A stretch of DNA of 64,000 nucleotides from Bacillota bacterium (GTDB lineage: Bacteria > Bacillota > Clostridia > Oscillospirales > Ruminococcaceae): positions 1-64,000 of the forward strand of contig JAEWRN010000021.1 of the NCBI GenBank assembly GCA_023460035.1, written 5' to 3'. The position numbers and the translations under genes are program-made. Under the pieces are notes generated by a model. That model saw only the letters and a program-made list of their open reading frames with translations. It made no database searches and was not told the DNA's origin. Of this stretch, positions 40,205 to 48,095 are shown piece by piece. Each line of letters opens with the position of its first letter. The first letter of the stretch is position 1.

Positions 40205-40542
40205 GCTTTGTTGAGAAATGAATATACCATAAAACAGTGATAGTTATCGCATTTTGTTTATGAAATAGATTACTAAGAATGTTACTTTATATTCTGAATA
40301 TAGTGTATTTAAACAATTTAAATGATAAAATAAGAAGTCTTTAAAAAGAGACACTGGATGAAAAAGGGACAATTTCGATATTCCTTAACAACAACGAATA
40401 CATGGATTTGAACCGCGGTCTCTGCAAAATGCAAAATTACCCACCTAGACCGTGACCTATTGCCTTTATTAAGTCGTGAGAACCGGATTTTATCGAGCAA
40501 GTATTGTTTTGCTATTATCATAATGCAAAAAGCTTTGACGTT
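40205..40542. other. AT-rich island next to the tRNAs with a possible tRNA remnant
   Basis: Base composition drops sharply from the GC-rich background. No convincing gene is present. On the minus strand, 40395-40460 contains GGTTCAAATCC with four of five T-stem pairs and a five-pair stem TTTTG/CAGAG in the anticodon-arm position. The loop lacks T33 and no acceptor stem pairs. It may be a decayed tRNA end left by an integration event. Confidence 0.35.
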
Positions 40543-40788
40543 TTACATATCTGTAATTTCAATCTGGTTGGCTATTTGTGCTAGAGAATAGCCATCGACA
40601 AATGGTGTCATCAACACCTCAGCGAAAGTCGAAACAATCTGCTCTTTTCCATCAAAATAGAGTAGGTAATGATCACCTTCACCCGGAACATAACATGGGT
40701 CAACGCTGCCGTCTTTCCCAAAGAAAGAAAAGCCGAACAGTGTACAATTCTCAACGACAACGTCTTTTATTTGGTCAAGCATATTCAT
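40543..40788 (-). CDS. small AT-rich hypothetical protein
   Basis: An 81-residue acidic protein beginning MNMLDQIKDVVVENCTLFGFSFFGKDGSVDP and ending AQIANQIEITDM. The amino-acid composition looks like a real soluble protein and the codons are AT-rich, unlike the neighbours. I do not recognise a family. The frame is open to 40839, but the ribosome site GGGGGAGGT there is placed for a nine-codon frame starting ATGATAAAAAGG and ending TAA two bases before this ATG. Coupled translation from that short frame is possible. The island position beside tRNA genes suggests transfer. Confidence 0.5.
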   Translation of the reverse strand: MNMLDQIKDVVVENCTLFGFSFFGKDGSVDPCYVPGEGDHYLLYFDGKEQIVSTFAEVLMTPFVDGYSLAQIANQIEITDM

Positions 40789-40847
40789 AGTTAGTATACC
40801 ACTGATACCCTTTTTATCATTACTATATACCTCCCCCAAAAAAGTTG

Positions 40848-41261
40848 TTAAGCGGCGTGCTTTTTAATTTTCAGCAGCAGCAAAACCAACGCCACGCTGA
40901 GCAGAATATGCCCAATGCCCGCAATGCCGGAAATTGCGGCATCCATACCGCGGCTGAGGGCGGTGCCCCACAGCTGCGTCAGGCCGCGCAGCACAAAGCC
41001 AAGGCCGGTGATGTTCAGCCCCACCTGGTACAGCACAAGGTAGGTGCCCACATGTGCGTCGGCAGAAAAGGCAAAGCTTTTTTCAAGCACCATTAAAAGC
41101 AAGAAAAACAGCATGCCCAGCGCAAAATAGTGGGCGTGCAAAACCGAAAGGTTTGTTTTGCCCGAAAACTGGTAAAATTTCGTGAACTCGCGGTAAAATA
41201 CGCCAAAAACCATCGCGATGACGGCGTAAATTAGCGCAAGGTTTGCATAACGCTTTGTCAT
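40848..41261 (-). CDS. DUF2871 family membrane protein
   Basis: A 137-residue protein with four membrane helices. The first (LALIYAVIAMVFGVFYREFTKF) and the segment following, KTNLSVLHAHYFALGMLFFLLLMVLEK, with the conserved H-x-H, are typical of DUF2871. No function is known; the fold resembles small haem- or quinone-associated four-helix proteins, but this is only an impression. It begins one base after the preceding gene stops and is the last gene of the TetR operon at 41-42.5 kb. Confidence 0.82.
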   Translation of the reverse strand: MTKRYANLALIYAVIAMVFGVFYREFTKFYQFSGKTNLSVLHAHYFALGMLFFLLLMVLEKSFAFSADAHVGTYLVLYQVGLNITGLGFVLRGLTQLWGTALSRGMDAAISGIAGIGHILLSVALVLLLLKIKKHAA

Positions 41262-41262
41262 G

Positions 41263-41955
41263 TTACATCGTCTCCTTTTTTATCAACGCGGCTTTTTCTG
41301 GGTGGCGGTAAAGCTGCCAGCACATCACGGCTACCCACACATAGGCCAGTGTTTTCGGGATCATCAGCATGCCGACCATGGGCACCGTGTTGCCCCATAA
41401 AACGACCGGCAGGTAAAACCCGAACGACAGCGCGACGGCCAGCGGTAAAAACCGAAAAACCTTGTCCCCCGTCTGCTTGACCTGCTGGGCAAAAATGATA
41501 ATAATCAGCACGCCCATGACGGCAAACGGCAGGTTGCGCAGAATGCCGAACAGCAGCGGCTGCTGGTACACCAGCCACTCGTTTTGCGGGGGCAGGCACA
41601 GCGCAATGCGCAAACCCGACAGCACCCACATGGTGACGCTGAGGTTTTTTTGCCCGGTAATCTGGTACCGCTCGCGCCAGATGTAATAGAGCAGCAGATA
41701 AAAAATCGTCATCGTGATTGAGGTGATAAATTTGCCCACCCCCAGCGCCACGGCGTTGGCTTCAAGCCCAATCGTCCAAAGCGCATAGGCGCGCGGCACT
41801 AAATGAAACGCGTCCCCCGCCCCAAGCAGGGTCACCATCCAGCCGGCTTTTTTGACAAGCGGGGTGTTGCCCCGCAGCAGCATGGTCAGCCCGACAAACA
41901 GGGCAAAACAAAGGTAAAAAGCATCAAAAGCAGTTTCTGCAATCGCTTGTGCCAT
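41263..41955 (-). CDS. multi-pass membrane protein of unknown function
   Basis: A 230-residue protein with about seven hydrophobic helices (FYLCFALFVGLTMLL, ITMTIFYLLLYYIW, LPFAVMGVLIIIIFAQQV, AYVWVAVMCWQLY). Several histidines, prolines and W residues lie near helix ends (FHLVPRAYALW). I do not recognise a named family. It is translated with the DUF2871 gene after a one-base gap and follows the TetR gene by 18 bases. The operon structure suggests an inducible two-component membrane system under TetR control. Confidence 0.7.
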   Translation of the reverse strand: MAQAIAETAFDAFYLCFALFVGLTMLLRGNTPLVKKAGWMVTLLGAGDAFHLVPRAYALWTIGLEANAVALGVGKFITSITMTIFYLLLYYIWRERYQITGQKNLSVTMWVLSGLRIALCLPPQNEWLVYQQPLLFGILRNLPFAVMGVLIIIIFAQQVKQTGDKVFRFLPLAVALSFGFYLPVVLWGNTVPMVGMLMIPKTLAYVWVAVMCWQLYRHPEKAALIKKETM

Positions 41956-41973
41956 TTTAAAACCCCCTAAAAA

Positions 41974-42522
41974 TCAGTAGATCGTGCGGCGCACCAGCGC
42001 GATCAAAAAATGAATGTCCGGTGCTTTGTTGCGCAATAGCAGGGTCATGTGCAGCACCAGAAAATGTGCAAATTCTTCTTTGGTAAAGCCGTCTGCCCAC
42101 GCGGTTGGGCGAATGGCGGGGTCTTGCCCCAGCCGGGTTAGCAAAGCGGCTTCCAGTGCGGCCTGCGCCGACGCCATGCGCTGCTGGCCCGCGGGCTCTA
42201 CCCGGGCAAGGCTGCCCATCAGCTTGCCGGCCCAACAGTCGATGCGTCCGCGCAGAAAGGCAAAAATCTGCTGCAACTGGTCGCAAAACGGCCCGGCGGG
42301 TACTGCGGTGTCCAGCTCGCGCAGCGTTGCGGCCCAGTATTCTTCGGTCAGCGCCAACAAAATTTCGTCTTTGTTTGAAAAATAGTTGTATACCGTGCCA
42401 CTCGCCACATGTGCGCGCTGGGCGAGAGACCGGATATTGACCGCGTCGATGCCCTGCGTATCGGCGAGGAAACGCGCGTCATTCAGCAGGGTGGCGCGCA
42501 GGGTATCGTCTTTTTTTCGCAT
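41974..42522 (-). CDS. TetR family transcriptional regulator
   Basis: A 182-residue regulator with the TetR helix-turn-helix (FLADTQGIDAVNIRSLAQRAHVASGTVYNYFSNKDEIL) and a C-terminal helical domain. ATG 42522 has GGAGGG upstream. It is first in a three-gene operon with the multi-pass membrane protein and DUF2871. The promoter is followed at once by a palindrome that it likely binds. Confidence 0.9.
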   Translation of the reverse strand: MRKKDDTLRATLLNDARFLADTQGIDAVNIRSLAQRAHVASGTVYNYFSNKDEILLALTEEYWAATLRELDTAVPAGPFCDQLQQIFAFLRGRIDCWAGKLMGSLARVEPAGQQRMASAQAALEAALLTRLGQDPAIRPTAWADGFTKEEFAHFLVLHMTLLLRNKAPDIHFLIALVRRTIY

Positions 42523-42541
42523 TGGTCACCCTCCTTTTAGC

Positions 42542-42591
42542 ATAAATGAACGTGTTCATTTATATTATAGCGCTGTTTTTGCCGCTGTCAA
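42542..42591 (-). promoter_or_regulatory. TetR promoter with palindromic operator
   Basis: On the minus strand TTGACA (42586-42591) and TATAAT (42564-42569) at 16 bases. ATAAATGAAC and GTTCATTTAT (42542-42563, two-base centre) directly follow and overlap the transcript start. Nothing else is seen in 42592-42791. Confidence 0.85.
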
Positions 42592-42791
42592 CAGGGCGGG
42601 GGTGTTTTACAAAAACTTTAAAAAATGGCAGCAGTGGCACCGCCGGCGGCAAAACAGCGCGCGGTGCGTGATTGGTATGCGCCATGTGCCGCGCAATGCG
42701 GTTGCAACGGCAGGTAAAAACTGGTAACCTAATTTAAAACAGGGCTGCACAGGACCTGCCGGGCAACCGGCCGGCAGAAAAGGGGCGCGCA

Positions 42792-43595
42792 ATGAAAAAC
42801 TGGCAGAAAAAAACGTATGAACTGATACGTGACGACGACGAAAACGGCATGGCCGCAAACCTATTTGACGGCGTCATCATCGCGCTGATTTTTATCAGCA
42901 CGGTGCAGGTGGTACTGGACACCTTTACACTGCCGGCGGCGGCGGTGCGCATTTCGCGCTGGGTAGAGGTGGTTTTAGTCGTCGTGTTCACCGCAGAATA
43001 TGCGCTGCGGCTGTGGACGGCCCCGCTGGCAGACCAGGCCCGCACGCCGCTGCGCGCCCGGCTGCGCTACCTTGTGCGCCCGATGGCCGTGATAGACCTG
43101 CTTGCCATTCTGCCGTTTTACCTGCCGTTCGTGTTCCCCATTGATTTGCGGGTGCTGCGGGCGCTGCGCATGGTGCGGCTGTTCCGGCTGCTGAAAATCA
43201 ACCGGTACACCACGGCACTGGGCAGCATTGGCAAGGTGTTGCGCCGCAAGGCAAGCCAGCTGATCAGCTCGGTGTTTGTGGTGCTGCTTTTGATGCTGGT
43301 TTCGGCGGTGCTGATGTACCACATTGAAAACGCGGCCCAGCCCGACAAGTTTGCGAATGCGCTGGATGCGCTGTGGTGGGCGGTGGCCACCTTTACCACG
43401 GTGGGCTATGGCGATTTATACCCCATTACGGCGGCGGGGCGGCTGCTCAGCGCGGTGATTGCACTGCTGGGCATCGGCCTTGTCGCCGTGCCGACCGGCA
43501 TTATCAGCTCTGGCTTTATAGAGCAGATGAATGAGGACGCCCCTGCCCCAAAGGCGGCGTATTGCCCGCACTGCGGGCGCAGGCTGTGGCCGTGA
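42792..43595 (+). CDS. voltage-gated potassium channel with C-terminal zinc knuckle
   Basis: A 267-residue six-helix ion channel. S4 is RVLRALRMVRLFRLLKINR with regularly spaced arginines. The pore loop reads TFTTVGYGD, the potassium filter. The last residues YCPHCGRRLW form half of a zinc-ribbon-like knuckle (C-P-x-C-G), unusual for the family and possibly a metal or redox sensor. It belongs to the KvAP/Kch-like bacterial channels. ATG 42792 follows AAAAGGGGC. It is monocistronic, convergent with the PAS-GGDEF gene, and the spacer between holds a 62-bp palindrome. Confidence 0.92.
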   Translation: MKNWQKKTYELIRDDDENGMAANLFDGVIIALIFISTVQVVLDTFTLPAAAVRISRWVEVVLVVVFTAEYALRLWTAPLADQARTPLRARLRYLVRPMAVIDLLAILPFYLPFVFPIDLRVLRALRMVRLFRLLKINRYTTALGSIGKVLRRKASQLISSVFVVLLLMLVSAVLMYHIENAAQPDKFANALDALWWAVATFTTVGYGDLYPITAAGRLLSAVIALLGIGLVAVPTGIISSGFIEQMNEDAPAPKAAYCPHCGRRLWP

Positions 43596-43831
43596 CCCTT
43601 GCAAAAAAAGCCCGGGCTGTTTGGGCGGGTACTCTGCACAGGCTGCATCTGCGCCCCTGCGCACACAAAAAGGGCGTTGCGCCCGCCGTGCACCGCCCGC
43701 TTTGAGGTGCCGCCAGCAAGGGGGGCGCTGCCGGCTTACAGGGCGCAAGCTGCCACCCTAAAGTGCGGCACAATGCCGTTACCCGGCAAAAAGGCCCACC
43801 CTGTGGGCAGGGTACAAAAAGGCAAAACAGA

Positions 43832-43893
43832 GCCAAAACAAGCACCACGCCACCCGGTTGTGCACAACCGGGTGGCGTGGTGCTTGTTTTGGC
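43832..43893. terminator. 62-bp perfect palindrome between convergent genes
   Basis: Thirty-one bases are followed with no spacer by their exact reverse complement (centre GTG|CAC between 43862 and 43863). It lies seven bases beyond the stop of the PAS-GGDEF-HD-GYP gene and about 240 bases beyond the channel gene, and is flanked by A/T-rich ends. It probably ends both transcripts. The GC-rich stretch 43596-43831 carries no gene that I can support. Confidence 0.7.
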
Positions 43894-43900
43894 AGAAAAA

Positions 43901-46483
43901 TTATTGAAACGAGGGGATTTTGCCCGCCTTCAGCAGCTCTAAAAACAGGTTTACCATGTCGGGGTCAAACTGGCTGCCAGAGCCGCGCAGCAGCTCTTGC
44001 TTTGCCTCTTCTGTCAGCAACGCCTTGCGGTAAGAACGGTCATATGTCATGGCGTCGTAAGCGTCTGTCACCGACAAAATGCGGCAGAACAACGGGATCT
44101 GCTGCCCTTTCAGCCCACGGGGGTAGCCGCTGCCGTCCCACCGCTCGTGGTGCGACAAGATGTGTTCCGCAACCGAGGAAAGCTCGGGCGTATTTTGTGC
44201 GATGCGGTAACCGATCTCCACATGCTGCTTCATGTCGGCCCATTCTTCGCCGTTCAGCGGGCCCTCTTTTTGCAAAATGCTCTGGTGGATGCCCACCTTG
44301 CCAATGTCGTGCAGCACGGCAAGCAAGGCCAGTTCGTTCAGCTCTTCGGCGTTTAACTGCAGCGCTTTGCCCATTGTGATGCAATACTCTTTCAGCCGCT
44401 GGGCATGCTCTTCGGTCGCGTTGCTCTTTTCGTACAGGGTCGCCAGCAGGGTGTTGATGATCGAGTTGCGGTAGCTGCTGCTTTCCAGCAGCTTTTGGTG
44501 GTACATCCACTCTTCCGCCTCGCGCATCACGGTACGCAGGTCGACACTCTCTTCGGTTTTCACCGCGCAGCCCATGGATACGCTGAGCTGCAGGCCGTCG
44601 CCGTTCTTTTTTTCAAACCCGCGCTTTACCCGTGTAATAAAGCGGTCGGCGTCCTGCAGGCTGGCGCGCGGCAGCAGCAGCAAAAATTCATCGCCGCCCC
44701 AGCGGGCAAGCACGTCGCTTTTGCGGCAGGATTCGCGCAGGGTTTCGCCCACCTTTTTCAGCAGCAGGTCGCCCTTTTCGTGGCCAAACACATCGTTTGT
44801 GATTTTTAGCCCGTTCACATCGCCCATAATCACCGCGAGGGGCAGATGCTGGGCGTTGTCCAGCTTTTGCAGCTGCTCTTCTAAGTAGCGCCGGTTGTGC
44901 AGCCCGGTCAGCGGGTCGTGGTAGCTTAAATACAAAATCTGGCTTTGCTGTGCGGTGTCGCGGCTGATATCCCGAAACACCATCAACGCCCCAAACGACT
45001 GCCCCTTTTCGTTGCGGATGGGCGCGGCGCTGTCGTTGATGGGCACAACCTTGCCGTCGTGCCGCAACAGCACCGTGTGGCTGTCCAGCCCCACGGTGGT
45101 GCCCGAGCGCAGTGCCTGCCGGATGGGGTTTGCGGCCTCTTTGCCGGTCTGGCTGTTTTGCAGCTGAATCACATCGGCAAAATGGCGGCCCAGCGCGTCG
45201 TCCTCCCGCCAGCCGGTCACTTCGGCGGCAGCCTTGTTCAACGAGGTGATGTTGCCGTCGTTATCGGTCGTGATGACCCCGTCACCGATAGATTGCAGCG
45301 TGACATGCAGCAGCTCGCGCTCGCGGAACAGTGTGCGGCGGTATTCCTCGCGGTCGGTCACATCGAATAAAATCGAAAACAAAACAGGACGGCCCAGATA
45401 GGCCACCGGGCTGGTGTACACATCCACCATGCGAATTTCGCCGTTTTTCAGCCGGTGTGGGAACAAAAAATATCGCTGGTTTTCGTGGTAAGCCTGCATG
45501 CGGCGGCGCTGTACCTCCTGCGCAGGCAGGGCGTTGATCTGCTGGATGGTCATCTGCAGCAGCTCGCTGCGCCCATACCCGTAAAAGGCACAGGCAGAGG
45601 GGTTTGCCTGCAAAATATGCCCGGTGTCCGGGTCAATCAGCAGCATGGCGGCGTTGTGGTCGGTGAACATCGCCTGCAGGCTGGTCAGCAGGCCTTCGTT
45701 TTCTTTGCGCAGGGTTTTCAGCTCGGTGATGTCGGTGCGCGAGCCCACAAGGTACCGTATTTTACCCCGCTGCCACACAGGGGACAGGTTGGTCAGCCAG
45801 TCGCGTGTGCCGCCGGGCAGGGCCAGTGTTTCGTGGTAGGTGATGCTGGTTTCGGCGGTAAGGCAGCGACGGTAATTGGTCTCTACCTGCCCCCCCACCG
45901 CATCCCCCAGCAGTTGCCGGGGGGTTTTGCCCACAAAGGCATCGGCGTCATACCCGGTGAGCTGCTGGTGGGTAAGGTTGTTGCGGATATAATTGAACTG
46001 CTGCCCGTCGTACCCCACTAAAAACATGGCGTCGTGGGTGCTGTTAAAAATAACTTCAAGGTCTTCGGCCATGGCTTTCAGCTTTTGCTTTTGCTTTTCT
46101 ACCTGGTGCAGCCGGTGCATCTCATTTGTAATATCCTGCAACAGCAGCACAAAATGGTCTTCGTCCGGGGTAAAGCTGCTGACCTTGTACCAGTGACCCT
46201 GCAATTCTACCTGCGGCGGCACCGTGTCGTTGGTAATGCCCAGCAGGGCGTTTTGGTAGAAGGCGGCCCAGTCAAACCCGGCGGTTTGCAGCACAGCCGA
46301 AAGCTGTGCGACCGGTTGGTTCATCAGCTGGTCGCAGGGCAGGCCGGTCATCTGTTCAAACGCGGGGTTTGACTCTAAAAAAACAAAATCGGTGAGGTTG
46401 CCCTCATTATCCCGAACGGCTTTGTGCACGGCATACCCAATGGGCAGCCTGCGCACCAAACCCTGTAACATGGTTTGCGTCAT
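43901..46483 (-). CDS. PAS-GGDEF-HD-GYP cyclic-di-GMP protein
   Basis: An 860-residue cytoplasmic sensor. Three or four PAS domains occupy residues 10-500, with blocks such as NPAFEQMTG, NPSACAFYGYGRSELLQ and ALGRHFADVIQLQN. A GGDEF domain follows, with the intact RWGGDEFLLLLPR and the partner MGDVNGLKITNDVFGHEKGD. The C-terminal HD-GYP domain has HDIGKVGI and HHERWDGSGYPRGL. Both active sites look complete, so it may make or degrade cyclic di-GMP; the balance cannot be told. No membrane helix is seen. ATG 46483 behind AAAGGACGG is chosen over the longer frame to 46552, which crosses the promoter. It is a single-gene unit. Confidence 0.92.
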   Translation of the reverse strand: MTQTMLQGLVRRLPIGYAVHKAVRDNEGNLTDFVFLESNPAFEQMTGLPCDQLMNQPVAQLSAVLQTAGFDWAAFYQNALLGITNDTVPPQVELQGHWYKVSSFTPDEDHFVLLLQDITNEMHRLHQVEKQKQKLKAMAEDLEVIFNSTHDAMFLVGYDGQQFNYIRNNLTHQQLTGYDADAFVGKTPRQLLGDAVGGQVETNYRRCLTAETSITYHETLALPGGTRDWLTNLSPVWQRGKIRYLVGSRTDITELKTLRKENEGLLTSLQAMFTDHNAAMLLIDPDTGHILQANPSACAFYGYGRSELLQMTIQQINALPAQEVQRRRMQAYHENQRYFLFPHRLKNGEIRMVDVYTSPVAYLGRPVLFSILFDVTDREEYRRTLFRERELLHVTLQSIGDGVITTDNDGNITSLNKAAAEVTGWREDDALGRHFADVIQLQNSQTGKEAANPIRQALRSGTTVGLDSHTVLLRHDGKVVPINDSAAPIRNEKGQSFGALMVFRDISRDTAQQSQILYLSYHDPLTGLHNRRYLEEQLQKLDNAQHLPLAVIMGDVNGLKITNDVFGHEKGDLLLKKVGETLRESCRKSDVLARWGGDEFLLLLPRASLQDADRFITRVKRGFEKKNGDGLQLSVSMGCAVKTEESVDLRTVMREAEEWMYHQKLLESSSYRNSIINTLLATLYEKSNATEEHAQRLKEYCITMGKALQLNAEELNELALLAVLHDIGKVGIHQSILQKEGPLNGEEWADMKQHVEIGYRIAQNTPELSSVAEHILSHHERWDGSGYPRGLKGQQIPLFCRILSVTDAYDAMTYDRSYRKALLTEEAKQELLRGSGSQFDPDMVNLFLELLKAGKIPSFQ

Positions 46484-46550
46484 GGTGGGACCGTCCTTTC
46501 CGCACAAAAGGCAACAGAAATACAAATTCTGGTTAACGGGATTAATTCCC

Positions 46551-46648
46551 ATTATAGCACCGGCAGGGCCCAGACAACAATCGATTTTTCACAAATTGCA
46601 GGGAAACATGACAATTTGTCTCAAAAAATGCATGAATTTTGAGACAAA
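46551..46648 (-). promoter_or_regulatory. promoter and upstream inverted repeat of the PAS-GGDEF-HD-GYP gene
   Basis: On the minus strand TTGTTG (46575-46580) and TATAAT (46551-46556) at 18 bases. Some 35 bases upstream of the -35, twelve-base arms TTTGTCTCAAAA (46615-46626) and TTTTGAGACAAA (46637-46648) flank ten bases centred on ATGCAT. TGACAATT occurs at 46610 and again at 46671. This looks like an activator site. Confidence 0.55.
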
Positions 46649-46696
46649 AACGGAATTTCTATCTCATTTGTGACAATTGCCTCCCACAAAGGCAAC

Positions 46697-46723
46697 AAAA
46701 AAACCCGCCACCGGCGGGTTTTT
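46697..46723 (-). terminator. terminator of the beta-glucosidase operon
   Basis: AAACCCGCC and GGCGGGTTT with a three-base loop; seven T follow on the minus strand, 16 bases beyond the GH1 stop. Confidence 0.88.
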
Positions 46724-46738
46724 CATGAAAAATAATGG

Positions 46739-48091
46739 TTACAGGTTGGCCCCGTTTGTATTTGCCACTTCGGCAAACCAGCGGCCGCTGTCTTTTACCA
46801 GCCGCTGCTGGGTGGCGTAATCCACAAAAATCAGGCCAAAACGCTCGTTATAACCCTGGTCCCACTCGTAGTTATCGGTCAGCGACCAGTGAAAATAACC
46901 GCGCAGGTCAACCCCGGCGTCAACTGCATGCCCAAGGGCCAGCAGATACCGGTGCAAAAAGTCGATGCGGTCGGCGTCGTGTACCGCGCCGTCGAGGTAA
47001 ACCTTGTCGTTGCAGCTCAGGCCGTTTTCGCTGATCATCGTGGGCAGCGGGTAGCGCTCGTACAAATACCGTACGCCCCAGTCCAGCACGTCGGGGGTGA
47101 CCGGCCACTTTACCGCGGTGCGCGGGTAACCGCTGCCGCGGGGCACATAACCGGGTTTGCCGTCTGCCCCAAGGCGCACCTGCCAGCCGTTGTAAATGTT
47201 ATAGCCCACAAAGTCGGGGGGTTCGTGCATTTCGGCAAGGTCTGCCGCGGGCACGGCGGCGATCAGCTTGGCAAGTACCCCGCCCCCCGCATTTGGGAAG
47301 CGCCCGTAGCACACCGGGTCCAGTGCCATAGAGTGGGTAAAGGTCCAATCGTCGTCTGTCGGCGCAAAGGATGCCAGCCGCGCGGCGTCAATGTCGTCGG
47401 CGCTGTCGGTGGCGGGGTAGCACAGCCGGCCGGTGCTTGCAAAGCCAATCTGTGCCGCGCCGTCCGCCGCCTGCATGGCCCGCATGGCAAGGCCATGCGC
47501 GCGCAGGATATTGCACCACGCAAAAAACAGCTGCGGCAGGGGCAGTTTAAGCCCCGGCGCGTGCTGCCCGTTGCCATAGCCAAGGCCAATGGCACACTGC
47601 GGCTCGTTGAGCGTGATGTAATGGGTGACGCGGCCCTGAAAGCGGGTGGCCATCATGCCGGCATAGCGCGCAAAGGCCGCGGCGGTGTCACGGTTGGCCC
47701 AGCCGCCCTTTTGCTGTAAGGCCTGCGGCAGCTCCCAGTGGTACAGCGTCATCCAGGGGGTCACGCCCGCCGCAAGACAGGCATCCACCACCCGGTCATA
47801 ATAGGCAAGGCCGGCCTCGTTCCAGTTGCCGTCGCCCTGCGGGTCCACCCGGGCCCAGCTGGTGCTGAACCGGTAGGCCGAAAGGTGCAGGCTTGCCAGC
47901 AGGTCAATGTCCTGCTGGTAGCGGTGGTACCCGTCACAGGCAATGTCGCCGGTCTCCCCGTCAAAGGTTTTGCCTGCGGTGTGGCTGAAAACGTCCCAAA
48001 CCGAAACGCCGCCCCCGTCGGCATTGGGGTAGCCCTCGGTCTGGTAGGCGCTGCAGGCAGCCCCCCAGACAAAATCTTCGCGAAACTTCAT
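46739..48091 (-). CDS. GH1 beta-glucosidase / 6-phospho-beta-glucosidase family
   Basis: A 450-residue GH1 enzyme. FREDFVWGAACSAYQTEG opens the barrel, the acid/base glutamate lies in YITLNEPQ and the nucleophile in TMISENGL. WSLTDNYEWDQGYNERFGL ends the domain. Absence of the Ser/Lys/Tyr phosphate-binding signature (the region is DNYEWDQGYNERFG) favours a true beta-glucosidase acting on unphosphorylated sugars, in line with ABC import next door. It is cytoplasmic because no signal peptide is present. It starts four bases after the GH94 gene stops, so the two enzymes are co-expressed for cello-oligosaccharide breakdown. Confidence 0.94.
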   Translation of the reverse strand: MKFREDFVWGAACSAYQTEGYPNADGGGVSVWDVFSHTAGKTFDGETGDIACDGYHRYQQDIDLLASLHLSAYRFSTSWARVDPQGDGNWNEAGLAYYDRVVDACLAAGVTPWMTLYHWELPQALQQKGGWANRDTAAAFARYAGMMATRFQGRVTHYITLNEPQCAIGLGYGNGQHAPGLKLPLPQLFFAWCNILRAHGLAMRAMQAADGAAQIGFASTGRLCYPATDSADDIDAARLASFAPTDDDWTFTHSMALDPVCYGRFPNAGGGVLAKLIAAVPAADLAEMHEPPDFVGYNIYNGWQVRLGADGKPGYVPRGSGYPRTAVKWPVTPDVLDWGVRYLYERYPLPTMISENGLSCNDKVYLDGAVHDADRIDFLHRYLLALGHAVDAGVDLRGYFHWSLTDNYEWDQGYNERFGLIFVDYATQQRLVKDSGRWFAEVANTNGANL

Positions 48092-48095
48092 CTCG

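Noticed and set aside
40395..40460. Functional tRNA on the minus strand
   Set aside because: T-loop sequence is present, but T33, a paired acceptor stem and CCA are missing; at best a remnant.
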